A stretch of 64,000 nucleotides of DNA from Rhodocyclaceae bacterium. Lineage in GTDB: Bacteria; Pseudomonadota; Gammaproteobacteria; Burkholderiales; Rhodocyclaceae. Each line of letters begins with the position of its first letter. Position 1 is the first letter of the stretch. Below the pieces are notes generated by a model. That model made no database searches, was not told the origin of the DNA, and was given only the letters and a program-made list of their open reading frames with translations. Position numbers and translations under genes: made by a program. The stretch lies in contig VBWA01000010.1 of the NCBI GenBank assembly GCA_006218025.1, positions 62,001-126,000 on the forward strand, in the 5' to 3' direction. Below, in pieces: positions 1 through 8,459 of the stretch.

Positions 1-44
1 CGCGTTTGGGAAGCACGCGCCTCATCGACAATCTGGAAGTTTAG
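1..44 (+). CDS. panC: Pantothenate synthetase, C-terminal end only
   Basis: Only the last 13 codons are in the window. In the frame ending with TAG at 42-44 they read RLGSTRLIDNLEV, which matches the conserved end of PanC (typically LG-TRLIDN-E). PanC joins pantoate and beta-alanine in the last step of pantothenate synthesis. The next gene, panD, makes the beta-alanine, so the gene order supports the call. The rest of the gene lies before base 1. Confidence 0.75.
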   Translation, partial: RLGSTRLIDNLEV

Positions 45-159
45 GTCACTGCGATGCGCTCATGCCGGCGGTGTGCCAGAAGCGAAACAGGCGGGAGCCT
101 TGCCCATTTTGGGGTGAACTCCCGGTTTATTGCCGCCTTTGCATGAGAAAGGTCTGACA

Positions 160-543
160 ATGCAACGCATGATGCTGAAATCCAAACTCCACCGCGTTAC
201 GGTGACGCACGCCGAACTGCACTACGAAGGTTCCTGTGCCATTGATGAAGCACTGCTCGAAGCGGCCGACATCAAGGAATACCAGCAGATCGACATCTAC
301 AACGTGAACAATGGCGAGCGTTTCACGACCTATGCCATTCGCGCCGAGCGCGGCACCGGCACGATTTCCGTTAACGGCGCTGCGGCACGCAAGGCCGCCA
401 CCGGGGATCTGTTGATCATCGCCACCTACGCCATGATGAACGAGATCGAACTGCAGAAGTTCGAGCCCGATCTGGTGTATGTCGATGCCAGAAACCGCAT
501 CAGCCACCACAGCCGGCAGATTCCGGCGCAAGCGGTAGCCTGA
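160..543 (+). CDS. panD: Aspartate 1-decarboxylase
   Basis: Cytosolic pyruvoyl enzyme that decarboxylates L-aspartate to beta-alanine for pantothenate and CoA synthesis. The 127-residue product has the family's usual length. It opens [20 protein letters not shown] and carries the Gly24-Ser25 self-cleavage site in YEGSCAID, from which Ser25 becomes the pyruvoyl group. I chose the ATG at 160 rather than the upstream TTG at 130 because known PanD proteins start here and GAGAAAGG precedes it. It follows panC, and a strong terminator follows at 568-595, so panC-panD probably ends a transcript. Confidence 0.96.
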   Translation: MQRMMLKSKLHRVTVTHAELHYEGSCAIDEALLEAADIKEYQQIDIYNVNNGERFTTYAIRAERGTGTISVNGAAARKAATGDLLIIATYAMMNEIELQKFEPDLVYVDARNRISHHSRQIPAQAVA

Positions 544-567
544 TCCCCCGTATCCGGCGATGCCCGA

Positions 568-595
568 GCCCACCCTTGCGGTGGGCTTTTCTTTT
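568..595 (+). terminator. Rho-independent terminator after panD
   Basis: A perfect 7-bp stem (GCCCACC, loop CTTGC, GGTGGGC) is followed by TTTTCTTTT. This is a textbook intrinsic terminator 25 bases after the panD stop. A family B repeat begins inside its T tract. Confidence 0.93.
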
Positions 596-626
596 ATGTC
601 CGCGGCGCCCTGCCGCGGACGGTATG
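593..626 (+). repeat. Family B double-hairpin repeat, copy 1
   Basis: TTTATG is followed by a perfect 9-bp stem GTCCGCGGC (598-606), a 5-base loop and GCCGCGGAC (612-620), then GGTAT. A GGCC-CAA-GGCC mini-stem follows. The same boundaries recur at 6468-6503 (minus), 30801-30846 and 32831-32878. This copy lies about 70 bases before the receiver gene at 694 and in its orientation. Confidence 0.8.
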
Positions 627-693
627 GCCCAAGGCCCCGGCGCAGTGTATTCTTTCGGGCAGAACAAGAAGAACCACAGGAAGGAGGGGATGC

Positions 694-1065
694 ATGGCCA
701 TGAAGATTCTGATCGCCGACGACGAGCCGAATATCGTCATTTCGCTCGAGTTCCTGCTCAAGCGCGAAGGTTACGAAGTGGTGGTCGCGCACAACGGTGC
801 CGAGGCGCTCGAGCGGGTCCGCGCCGAGCGGCCCGATCTGGCGATTCTCGACGTCATGATGCCGCTGCGAAACGGTTTTGAAGTCTGTCAGGATCTGCGT
901 CAGGATCCCGAATTCAAGAACTTGCGGATCATGATGCTGACCGCCAAGGGGCGCGATACCGAGGTTTCCAAGGGCCTCGCGCTCGGCGCCGACGTCTATA
1001 TGACAAAGCCGTTTTCGACCAGGGAGCTGCTGGCCAAGGTCAAGACCCTGATCGACAGGGCATGA
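694..1065 (+). CDS. Single-domain response regulator (receiver only)
   Basis: A 123-residue CheY-like receiver with no output domain. The acidic pocket is D9-D10, the predicted phospho-acceptor is D53 in LAILDVMMP, and the switch residues are T83 and K105 (MTKPF). GGAAGGAGG lies just before the ATG. It is followed 35 bases later by a membrane protein with degenerate kinase and exonuclease domains, then by a CBS/nucleotidyltransferase protein, so it is probably the phosphorylated input or output of that module. Since the fused kinase-like domain has no obvious phospho-histidine, its phosphodonor may lie elsewhere (inference). Confidence 0.9.
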   Translation: MAMKILIADDEPNIVISLEFLLKREGYEVVVAHNGAEALERVRAERPDLAILDVMMPLRNGFEVCQDLRQDPEFKNLRIMMLTAKGRDTEVSKGLALGADVYMTKPFSTRELLAKVKTLIDRA

Positions 1066-1100
1066 GCCGGCGGCTGAGCGCTGGTTGAGTCGATGCCGTC

Positions 1101-3260
1101 GTGAGCTCCCCGGCCAAGCTGATCGTTGCCGCTGTAGTCGCCTGCATCTACCTGCTGGTGGTCCTGCTGGCGGCGGGTGTCGTCCTCGGCTCGGGGCTTG
1201 AAGGCGAGGAGCAGGCGCTGTTTTCTGCCGTGCTCGAGCACCGTCTCGGTGCCGTGGTGATGATTGCTCTGGTCGCCTGCGTGTTCCTGTTTCTCATGCT
1301 GCGGGCGGCGCACGAGTTTCTGGTCCTGCTGCCGGCACGGGCGGCGGAAGAGGCGGGCGCGATGCTGGAAGAACCGGCGACCCGACTGACGCTGCGGGGC
1401 AGCGGCGAACTGCGGGCTCTCATCGTTGCGGTCAATCGCCTTGCCGAGCAGCGCCACGCGCGGGACGAGGATATCGAGGCGCGCATCCGCGCTGCCAACG
1501 CGGCGGCCGAGGCCGACCGCAACCGCTTCGCCGTGCTCATGTCGGAACTCGCGCAGGGCGTCATCGTCTGCAATCCGGACGGGCGCGTGCTGCTCTACAA
1601 TCGCCGCGCCCGCGCGCTGTTCGCGGGCTCCGCGGGCCAGGGCATGGCGGCACTTGGCCTGGGCCGTTCGATCTACGGCGTGTTCGACCGTCACCTGATC
1701 GCCTATGCCCTCGAGAACATCGATGTCCGGCGGCGCAATCACCGACACTTCGTCACGGCGACCGAGTCGGGGCGCCTGCTGCGCGTTCTCGTGGCGCCGA
1801 TACCGGAAGCGGGGGCAAAGGCCGTGGACGCTGCCGAGGCTGGTGCGGCGCACGGAATCTCGGGCTACATGACCATGATCGAGGACATGACCGAGACATT
1901 CGACAGCGAATCCACGCGCGACCAGATGTTGCAGGAACTCACCGAAAGCAGCCGGGGGCCGGTGGGAAATTTGCGGGCCGCCGCCGAGACGCTGCACGAC
2001 TATGCCGACATGAGCGTGGAGGATCACCAGCGCTTCCTCGGCGTCGTCCGCGATGAGGCTGAAGGTCTCGCTGACCGCATTGAAGCGGCGGCGCGCAAGT
2101 ATGCTGCCGTGCTCAAGGCGCGCTGGCCGCTGGAGGAAATGCTCGGCTCCGATCTGGTGACGGCCGCTCGTCAGCGCATCGCTGATCGCCATCCCGTACA
2201 GGTGAGCCTGGAGGACGTCGATCCCGAGGTATGGATCAAGGTCGATGGCTTCTCGCTGTTGCAGGCGATGACCTATCTCGCGGCGCGCCTGCACGATGAG
2301 TATCAGATCAGGGACCTGAAACTCCGTCTGACCCGGGATGGCGAGATGGCTCAGATCGACCTGATCTGGTCGGGCGTGTTCATGAGCACCGAGACGGTAA
2401 TGACCTGGGAACTCGACCCGATGACCGTGGCGGGAGAATCGTCGCCGCTGACAGTGCGCGATGTCGTCGAGCGCAACGGCGCCGAGGTATGGTTTCAGCG
2501 CGACCACGCGGCATACCGCGCCTTCTTCCGCTTCCTGCTGCCGGCCATCAGCGGGCAGGTGGAGGCTGCCTCCAGCGCAATCGCGGCGATGGTCGACAGC
2601 CGTCCCGAGTTCTACGACTTCGACCTGTTCAAGGCCGAAGAGACTGGCTTGGCGCTCGACGACCGGCTCCTCGCGCAACTGAGCTACACCGTCTTCGATA
2701 CCGAAACCACCGGTCTCGAACCCTCGGCAGGCGACGAGATCATCCAGATCGGCGCGGTGCGTATCGTCAATCGCCGCCTGCTCAGCCACGAAGCCTACGA
2801 ACAACTTATCGATCCGCTGCGCAGCCTGCCGGCGCAATCGGTCAAGATCCACGGCATCACGGCAGAGATGCTGGACGGCCGGCCACCGATCGCGCAGGTG
2901 CTGCCGGTGTTCCGCGCCTTCGTCGCAGATACCGTGCTGGTGGCGCACAACGCCGCCTTCGACATGCGCTTTCTCGAATTGAAGGAAGCCAGCACCGGCA
3001 TCCGCTTCGATCGTCCGGTGCTCGATACCTTCCTGTTGTCTGCCGTACTGTTTCCGAATCAGGAAACGCATCGCCTCGAGGCGATCGCCGAGCGGCTCGG
3101 GGTTTCAGTGCTCGGGCGCCATACAGCGGTCGGCGATGCCATCGTCACCGCCGAAGTCTTCCTCAAGATGTTGCCGCTGCTCGCCGACAAGGGCATCCGC
3201 ACGCTGGGCCAGGCCCGCGAGGCCAGCGAGAAGACCTACCATGCCCGCATCCGCTACTGA
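1101..3260 (+). CDS. Membrane sensor-like protein with C-terminal DEDDh 3'-5' exonuclease domain
   Basis: A 719-residue protein with a GTG start. Two membrane segments lie at about 7-29 and 50-68, then a linker helix, a PAS-like region (about 145-250) and a stretch resembling a histidine-kinase dimerisation and ATPase region (about 270-480). The expected His box is replaced by SSRGPVGNL and no clear N, G1 or G2 boxes are visible. The C-terminus (about 528-700) is a DnaQ-type exonuclease: Exo I FDTETTG with D533 and E535, Exo II LVAHNAAFDMRFL, and Exo III H674-x4-D679. Similar exonuclease plus DUF294 pairs occur near acetate or solute symporters in other proteobacteria, but there is no symporter here. 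The nucleic-acid substrate is unknown. The stop overlaps the next gene by 20 bases. Confidence 0.85.
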   Translation: MSSPAKLIVAAVVACIYLLVVLLAAGVVLGSGLEGEEQALFSAVLEHRLGAVVMIALVACVFLFLMLRAAHEFLVLLPARAAEEAGAMLEEPATRLTLRGSGELRALIVAVNRLAEQRHARDEDIEARIRAANAAAEADRNRFAVLMSELAQGVIVCNPDGRVLLYNRRARALFAGSAGQGMAALGLGRSIYGVFDRHLIAYALENIDVRRRNHRHFVTATESGRLLRVLVAPIPEAGAKAVDAAEAGAAHGISGYMTMIEDMTETFDSESTRDQMLQELTESSRGPVGNLRAAAETLHDYADMSVEDHQRFLGVVRDEAEGLADRIEAAARKYAAVLKARWPLEEMLGSDLVTAARQRIADRHPVQVSLEDVDPEVWIKVDGFSLLQAMTYLAARLHDEYQIRDLKLRLTRDGEMAQIDLIWSGVFMSTETVMTWELDPMTVAGESSPLTVRDVVERNGAEVWFQRDHAAYRAFFRFLLPAISGQVEAASSAIAAMVDSRPEFYDFDLFKAEETGLALDDRLLAQLSYTVFDTETTGLEPSAGDEIIQIGAVRIVNRRLLSHEAYEQLIDPLRSLPAQSVKIHGITAEMLDGRPPIAQVLPVFRAFVADTVLVAHNAAFDMRFLELKEASTGIRFDRPVLDTFLLSAVLFPNQETHRLEAIAERLGVSVLGRHTAVGDAIVTAEVFLKMLPLLADKGIRTLGQAREASEKTYHARIRY

Positions 3261-4704
3261 GGACGCCAGCTTCGACGCGGTGTCGGTGAATCTCAACAGC
3301 GCCCTGCGCAGCCTGCCGCTGGCGCCGCCGGTGGTGGTCGGTCCGGCAACCTCGGTGCGCGAAGCCCTGCAGGCCATCGACGCTTGCGGCGCCGAAGTTG
3401 CCGTCATCGTCGATGCGGCGAGTTCGGTGCCGCTCGGCATCGTGACCTTGCGCGATGCGCTGCGCGCCATCATCAATGAGGATTGCGATCTGGCAGGGCC
3501 GGTGGCCGGCATCATGACGGGCGGCTTGGCCAGCCTGGCGGCCGAAGCCACGGTGCATCAGGCGACCGTGCTGATGTTCCGCCGCGGCATGCGCCACCTG
3601 ATTCTGACCGGAGCCGACGGGCGCCTCTTCAACGTGATTTCCCAAGGCGATCTGTATGGCATGCAGGCGGCGGATTCGGCGAGCCTGGCCAACGCGATTC
3701 TGGCGACCAGGAGCGTCGCCGAGCTGGCGGCGCAGACGGCGGCCGTGCGCCGCTTCGCCGCGCGCCGCCTGGTCGAGGGCAGCGGAGCGCAGGCCTTGTG
3801 CGAATGGATTGCCGCGCTCAATGATCTGATCGCCCTGCAGGCGATCGACCTGGTGGAGGCCGGGTTCGAGCTCCCCTATGTGCCCTGGTGCTGGATCGTG
3901 TTCGGCTCCGAGGGGCGGCTGGAGCAGACGCTGGTCACCGATCAGGACAACGGCATCGTCTTCGCGGCGGCGTCGGCGGCGGAGGCGGCCGGCCTGCGGC
4001 AGCAATTCCTGCCCTTCGCCCAGGCCGTCAATGCGGCGCTCGACGCCTGCGGCTTTCGCCTGTGCCCCGGGGAAATCATGGCGGGCAACCCGACGTGGTG
4101 CCTTTCCCTCGACGAGTGGAAGCAGACCTTCCGCCGCTGGATCTCGGTGCCCGAGCCCAAGGCCCTGCTCAACGCCAGCATCTTTTTCGACTTCAGGCCG
4201 CTGTATGGCCGCGAAGAACTGGTGACCGAACTGCAGGGCTGGCTGCTGCAGCACATCCGGGGCAACACGGCCTTTGTGCGGGCGATGGCCGTCAATGCGC
4301 TGGAGCAGGAACCGCCGCTGGGCTGGTGGCGCGATTTCCGCTCCAATGACAATCGCAAGTATCCGCACACCCTCGATCTCAAGGGACAGGGGATACGACT
4401 GTTCGTCGATGCCGTGCGGATACTGGCCCTGGCTTACGGCGTGGAACACACCAACACCGTGGAGCGCCTGCGCGGCGTGCGCCCGGCGCTGGGCATGCCG
4501 GTCGAGGAGGCGGCAGCGATGGCGGCGGCCTTCTTTCAGATACAGCGGCTGCGCCTGCAGAATCAGGTATCGGGCGAATTTCCCGAGGCCGTCAACCGGC
4601 TGAATCCGGATCGCCTGCATAAACTCGACCGGCAAATCCTCAAGGAAGCCTTTCGTCAGGTGCGAACACTGCAGCAGCGGTTGCGGCTCGATTATCTGAA
4701 TTAA
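3241..4704 (+). CDS. CBS-domain / DUF294 putative nucleotidyltransferase
   Basis: A 487-residue cytosolic protein. The N-terminal ~130 residues form a CBS pair (VVVGPATSVREALQAI..., GIMTGGLASLAAEATV...), normally an adenine-nucleotide sensor. Next comes a GlnD-like nucleotidyltransferase core, G222-S-x-G-R-x-E with metal-binding D234 and D236 in TDQDNG, and then an all-helical substrate-binding region. The ATG at 3241 lies inside the end of the exonuclease gene, which indicates translational coupling. The family has no firmly established substrate. I infer that it nucleotidylates a partner or modulates the upstream sensor in response to adenylate level. Confidence 0.85.
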   Translation: MPASATEDASFDAVSVNLNSALRSLPLAPPVVVGPATSVREALQAIDACGAEVAVIVDAASSVPLGIVTLRDALRAIINEDCDLAGPVAGIMTGGLASLAAEATVHQATVLMFRRGMRHLILTGADGRLFNVISQGDLYGMQAADSASLANAILATRSVAELAAQTAAVRRFAARRLVEGSGAQALCEWIAALNDLIALQAIDLVEAGFELPYVPWCWIVFGSEGRLEQTLVTDQDNGIVFAAASAAEAAGLRQQFLPFAQAVNAALDACGFRLCPGEIMAGNPTWCLSLDEWKQTFRRWISVPEPKALLNASIFFDFRPLYGREELVTELQGWLLQHIRGNTAFVRAMAVNALEQEPPLGWWRDFRSNDNRKYPHTLDLKGQGIRLFVDAVRILALAYGVEHTNTVERLRGVRPALGMPVEEAAAMAAAFFQIQRLRLQNQVSGEFPEAVNRLNPDRLHKLDRQILKEAFRQVRTLQQRLRLDYLN

Positions 4705-4715
4705 TCGGCCGCAAA

Positions 4716-4739
4716 TCGCCGTGTCGCCAGCGCCGACTC
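4716..4739 (-). repeat. Family A 24-base repeat, copy 1 (intergenic)
   Basis: On the minus strand this reads GAGTCGGCGCTGGCG, then AC, then ACGGCGA, one of the closest matches to the family consensus. It lies in the 128-base gap between two convergent genes, so this copy cannot be explained by coding constraint. Confidence 0.8.
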
Positions 4740-4832
4740 TTGAGCTTAGGGAGCCAAGTTCGAGATTGGATTCGATACCGTTCTTTCGATCGCCAAAAGT
4801 CTTCGCGCGGCTACGATGATCGGCGTTGACGT

Positions 4833-6398
4833 TTATTGTCCAGGTCCCGGATAACCCGTGATCTCGCGTATCTCCCGATAGAGCGGTTGCAGGCGGCGGT
4901 ACATGCGGCAATAGACCTTGCGATAGAGCTGCTCGTAGATCCGCACGTGCTGCGCTTCGGGTGCAAACACCTGACCGACACGCGTCATCTCGCGCACGGC
5001 CGTGGCGAAGTCGGGATGCAGGCCGAGTCCGACGGCCGCGATTATCGCGGCGCCGAGTCCGCTGGTTTCATGGAGATGGGGACGCTCGGCCGGCAGACTG
5101 AATATGTTGGCGGTGATCTGCATCGCGGCGTCGCTTTGCGAGCCGCCACCGGAGACGCGCACGCGCTCGATGCGCGTTCCGCCGCGCCGTTCGATGCGCT
5201 CCCTGCCTTCGCGCAGGGCATAGGCGAGGCCTTCGAGAATGGCGCGATAGAGATGGGCGCGGGTATGGACTTCGCCGAAGCCGATCACGGCCCCCTTGGC
5301 TTCCGGACCGGGGACCTTGATGCCGGGGTTCCAGAACGGTTGCAGCATCAATCCCATCGAGCCGGGCGGCACCGCATCAACCAGTTCATCGAACAGACTC
5401 TCCGGCGCGACGCCGCGGCTGCGCGCCTCCTGTTCTTCGTGCAGGCCGAACTGTTCGCGGAACCAGTTCACCATCCAGAAGCCGCGGGTGATCTGGACTT
5501 CCGTGTTGTAGTGGCCGGGCACCGCGGCCTGGTAGGGCGGAATGAAGCGGATCGCCTCAAGATAGCGCGGCGTGGTGGTATTGATGGTGGCGGCGGTGCC
5601 GTAGGAAAGGCAGGCGATCTCGGGCGTCAGGCAACCGGCGCCGATCACTTCACAGGCCTTGTCGGCGGCACCGGCGATTACCGGCAGGTCCTGCGGAATG
5701 CCGGTGTCGTGCGCGGCCCCAGCACTGACCAGGCCGAGCGGCGTACCAGCCGGCACCAGTTCCGGCAGCATTTCGCGCTTGATCGGCAGGCACTGCCATT
5801 TCCAGTCCCAGGCGGACGCCCAGCGGCCGCGCTTGTAGTCGAATGGAATGTAGCCGACCTGGCTGGCGACGGAATCGACGAAGCGGCCCGTGAAGCGATA
5901 GTTCAGGTAGCCGGAGAGCAGCAGGTACTTGTCGGTGCGCGCCCAGATCGCGGGTTGGTGCTGCGCGATCCAGTTGGCCTCCGCCTCGCGCGCGAAGTAG
6001 GCGATGGTGTCGCGCATGCCGATGGCGCGCAGCGCCAGTTCCCACCACCAGGCCAGCTTGGGCCGGGTGTCGGCGCGCCGCTGATCGAGCCAGATGATGG
6101 CCGGACGCAGCGGCTGGCCGTGGAGGTCGAGATTGATCGTTGTCGCGCGCTGGGTAGTGATGACGACGCCGCGAATCGAACTTTTTGGGACCCGGGTGTT
6201 GGCCCAGAGGTGCTGGCAGGCCTGGCACAGCGCGACCCAGAATTCTTCCGGGTCGTTCTCCACCCAGCCCGGTTGCGGCGACTGGTAGCTGGTGATGTCG
6301 ACCTGCGCCTTGTCGACCAGATGGCCGTGCAGATCGAAGATCAGGGCGCGCACGCTCTGCGTGCCGTTGTCAATCGCGAGGAGGTAGTCGTTGCTCAT
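4833..6398 (-). CDS. FGGY-family carbohydrate kinase
   Basis: A 521-residue ATP-dependent sugar or polyol kinase. The actin-like N-terminal phosphate loop is LAIDNGTQSVRALIFD, the FGGY nucleotide-binding hallmark is RVRVSGGGSQSD near residue 420, and QRATTINLD plus WLDQRRAD fit the substrate domain. Its length matches xylulose, ribulose or glycerol kinase relatives. The exact substrate cannot be read from sequence, because no sugar transporter or isomerase is adjacent. It is the last gene of a minus-strand series after a FAH-family hydrolase. A 34-base near-perfect palindrome lies 20 bases before the ATG, so expression may be controlled there. Confidence 0.85.
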   Translation of the reverse strand: MSNDYLLAIDNGTQSVRALIFDLHGHLVDKAQVDITSYQSPQPGWVENDPEEFWVALCQACQHLWANTRVPKSSIRGVVITTQRATTINLDLHGQPLRPAIIWLDQRRADTRPKLAWWWELALRAIGMRDTIAYFAREAEANWIAQHQPAIWARTDKYLLLSGYLNYRFTGRFVDSVASQVGYIPFDYKRGRWASAWDWKWQCLPIKREMLPELVPAGTPLGLVSAGAAHDTGIPQDLPVIAGAADKACEVIGAGCLTPEIACLSYGTAATINTTTPRYLEAIRFIPPYQAAVPGHYNTEVQITRGFWMVNWFREQFGLHEEQEARSRGVAPESLFDELVDAVPPGSMGLMLQPFWNPGIKVPGPEAKGAVIGFGEVHTRAHLYRAILEGLAYALREGRERIERRGGTRIERVRVSGGGSQSDAAMQITANIFSLPAERPHLHETSGLGAAIIAAVGLGLHPDFATAVREMTRVGQVFAPEAQHVRIYEQLYRKVYCRMYRRLQPLYREIREITGYPGPGQ

Positions 6399-6417
6399 GG
6401 CCGCCCTCGATACTACC

Positions 6418-6451
6418 GAAACCTGCCGATTTACCGAAATCTGCAGGTTTC
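6418..6451 (-). promoter_or_regulatory. 34-base palindrome upstream of the FGGY kinase
   Basis: GAAACCTGC (6418-6426) pairs perfectly with GCAGGTTTC (6443-6451), and inside it GATTT (6428-6432) pairs with AAATC (6437-6441) around loop ACCG. Only one mismatch interrupts 15 stem positions. The sequence also contains the direct repeats ACCGAAACCTGC and ACCGAAATCTGC 18 bases apart. It could be a repressor operator or a 5'-UTR hairpin. Without a T tract on the minus-strand 3' side it does not look like an intrinsic terminator. Confidence 0.6.
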
Positions 6452-6467
6452 GCCGTTACCTGCCCGC

Positions 6468-6503
6468 GTCCCACTAGGGGATACCGTCCCTTCGGGACAT
6501 AAA
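6468..6503 (-). repeat. Family B double-hairpin repeat, copy 2
   Basis: On the minus strand: TTTAT, then GTCCC-GAA-GGGAC, GGT, then ATCCC-CTAGT-GGGAC. The inner stem is short (5 bp), but the boundaries and the second stem match the copy at 30801. It lies between FAH (stop at 6549) and the FGGY kinase (start at 6398), in their orientation. Confidence 0.75.
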
Positions 6504-6527
6504 GCGGAATCCCAGGTACGCAGAGCG

Positions 6528-6542
6528 CGCCAGCGCCGACTT
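6528..6542 (-). repeat. Family A repeat, core only
   Basis: The 15-base core AAGTCGGCGCTGGCG is perfect on the minus strand, but the following ACGGCGG half is absent. It lies immediately downstream of the FAH-gene stop, 25 bases from a family B element. Confidence 0.65.
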
Positions 6543-6548
6543 CTGGCC

Positions 6549-7388
6549 TTACTTGCTTGCGACTACGATCTGTTCCTGTTCGCCCAGGCCCTCGACGCCG
6601 AGCCTGACCCGGTCGCCGAGCTTCAGGTAGATGCCACGCCCCATGCCGACGCCTTGCGGCGTGCCGGTACAAATCACGTCGCCGGGCAGCAGGGTCATGA
6701 AACCCGACACGTAGCTGACGATTTCGGCGCAGGAAAAGATCATGTCGGAGGTGCACGAGTCCTGCATGCGTTCGCCATTGACATCGAGCCACAGGCGCAA
6801 CTGCTGTGGGTTGGCAACCTCGTCCCTGGTCACCAGCCACGGCCCGATGGGGCCGAAGCTGTCGCAGCCCTTGCCCTTGTCCCACTGGCCGCCGCGTTCG
6901 ATCTGGAAGGCACGCTCCGAGACGTCGTGGAACACGCAGTAGCCGGCGACGTGATCGAGCGCCTTTGCCTTGGTGACGTAGCGGGTCTCGCGGCCGATGA
7001 CGATGCCGAGTTCGGCTTCCCAGTCGAGCTTGGTGCTGCCGATGGGCATCAGGATCGGGTCGTTGGGGCCGGTAATGCAGGTGGTGGCCTTCATGAACAT
7101 CACCGGCTCGGCCGGGATCGGCATCTTCGCCTCGAGCGCATGTGCGCGGTAGTTGAGCCCGATGCCGACAATCTTGGAAATGCCGGTGAAGGGCACGCCG
7201 AGGCGCGGCTTGCCGCGCACTGCAGGCAGGGTGTCTGGGTTCAGTGCGCGCAGGCGCTTCTGCCCTGCCGCCGAGAGTTCGTTCCAGCCGATGTCGGCGA
7301 CATGGCCGGAAAGGTCACGCAGCGTGCCGGCAGCGTCGATCAGGCCGGGCTTTTCGCGGCCCTTCAGGCCGTAGCGAACCAGTTTCAT
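6549..7388 (-). CDS. Fumarylacetoacetate hydrolase family protein
   Basis: A 279-residue cytosolic FAH-fold enzyme (acylpyruvase, fumarylpyruvate hydrolase or ureidoglycolate lyase type). Features are LRYNLNYRAHALE-like LNYRAHALEAK, the metal-binding WEAELGIVIG, YCVFHDVSERAFQ, and the C-terminal DVICTGTPQGVGMG. These are the conserved divalent-metal and loop motifs of the family. The substrate is not determinable from sequence. It follows the MCE-protein gene by about 40 bases on the same strand, but a catabolic FAH has no known role in lipid transport, so the linkage may be incidental. A GGAAACG precedes the ATG. Confidence 0.9.
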   Translation of the reverse strand: MKLVRYGLKGREKPGLIDAAGTLRDLSGHVADIGWNELSAAGQKRLRALNPDTLPAVRGKPRLGVPFTGISKIVGIGLNYRAHALEAKMPIPAEPVMFMKATTCITGPNDPILMPIGSTKLDWEAELGIVIGRETRYVTKAKALDHVAGYCVFHDVSERAFQIERGGQWDKGKGCDSFGPIGPWLVTRDEVANPQQLRLWLDVNGERMQDSCTSDMIFSCAEIVSYVSGFMTLLPGDVICTGTPQGVGMGRGIYLKLGDRVRLGVEGLGEQEQIVVASK

Positions 7389-7427
7389 TTCGTTTCCTTG
7401 TTGACGGGGTGTTGCAGTGTGTCCTGG

Positions 7428-8444
7428 TCAGGGCGTGGTCTTCTGGCGCTTGCCGCGCCAGATGGCGTCCGGTTGCTGTTCCAGGGTTTCTGCCAGCAGG
7501 CGCAGGGCGTCGGCGGCGCGGGTGATTTCCTTGAGCGCGGCATTGACGTTGGCCACCGTCGGGGATTCCTGCTCGGTCAGCTTGCGCACTGCCGCGGCGG
7601 CCTTGGCCAGTTCCTCGCTGGCCTTGGTCATGTTGCCGACCATGGCCGAGTCGCTGCGGGTCAATTCGGCCACGCGATCGGCGGCCGTGTCGAGCTTCAT
7701 CAGCGCTGCCTGGGCTGCCAGAAGCGTCTTGTGCAGTTCAGCAAGGTTGCCTCGCACTTCTCCCATGATGGGGCCGCCCTGGGCATCGAAGCGGGCGGCC
7801 AGCGACTCGAGGTGCCGCAGCGTCGCGTCGAGACGTCGCGGCAGGTCCTGCGTCGCCGGCGCAGACATCAACTTGTTTACCGCGTCGCTGATGGCGGCCA
7901 CATCGGCGAGAAACTTGTCCATGGGGAAGCCTTCGAGCTTGGTCGTCAGCTCCTGCCCGGCGGTGCGTATGGTCGGAATTTCGCTGAGCTCGGGGTCGAG
8001 CGCGGCGAAGATCGCTGGTTTGTCGGAGTGAAAGTCGAGATCGACGTAAAGCTGACCGGTGAGCAGGCTCTGCATCCGCAGTCGCGCACGCAAGCCGCGC
8101 TCGACCAGCTGCCGCACCGTGGCGCGATCGCGCAGGTCGATGGGCTCGCCGCCGCGCGTGCGCACGACCTGGGGCTCCAGTTCGATCGTCACCGGCACCA
8201 GGAAGCGGCGGCTCTGCGGGTCGAGCCCGAGCTGGATCTGCTTGACGGTGCCGACCTTGACGCCAAGGAACATGACCGGCGCGCCGACCTGCAGGCCCTG
8301 CGCCGCCCCCTCGAAATACATGATGTGCTGCCGCCGCTCGCCGAACCAGCTGCCGCCGGCCAGCAGCAGCGTGGTGACGACCGCCAGCGCGAGCGCACCG
8401 AGGACGAAGGCGCCGATCAGCGTCGGGTTGGCTTTACGGCTCAT
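7428..8444 (-). CDS. mlaD: MCE/MlaD-family lipid-transport substrate-binding protein
   Basis: A 339-residue inner-membrane-anchored periplasmic protein. A single membrane segment (about 8-28, LIGAFVLGALALAVVTTLLLAG) is followed by an MCE domain (about 40-115, VGAPVMFLGVKVGTVKQI) and a long helical tail (about 200-335). MCE proteins form hexameric lipid-binding rings that work with MlaE permease and MlaF ATPase. It is longer than E. coli MlaD (about 180 residues) and closer to the PqiB/YebT-like or mycobacterial type with an extended tail. I chose the ATG at 8444 (MSRKANPT), which follows GGGGGAAGG, rather than an upstream in-frame ATG in repeat DNA. The lipoprotein partner often found next in such operons is absent. 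Confidence 0.88.
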   Translation of the reverse strand: MSRKANPTLIGAFVLGALALAVVTTLLLAGGSWFGERRQHIMYFEGAAQGLQVGAPVMFLGVKVGTVKQIQLGLDPQSRRFLVPVTIELEPQVVRTRGGEPIDLRDRATVRQLVERGLRARLRMQSLLTGQLYVDLDFHSDKPAIFAALDPELSEIPTIRTAGQELTTKLEGFPMDKFLADVAAISDAVNKLMSAPATQDLPRRLDATLRHLESLAARFDAQGGPIMGEVRGNLAELHKTLLAAQAALMKLDTAADRVAELTRSDSAMVGNMTKASEELAKAAAAVRKLTEQESPTVANVNAALKEITRAADALRLLAETLEQQPDAIWRGKRQKTTP

Positions 8445-8459
8445 GGACCTTCCCCCCAT

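Noticed and set aside
130-159. Upstream TTG start for panD
   Set aside because: It adds ten residues not found in PanD and would shift the Ser25 cleavage site.
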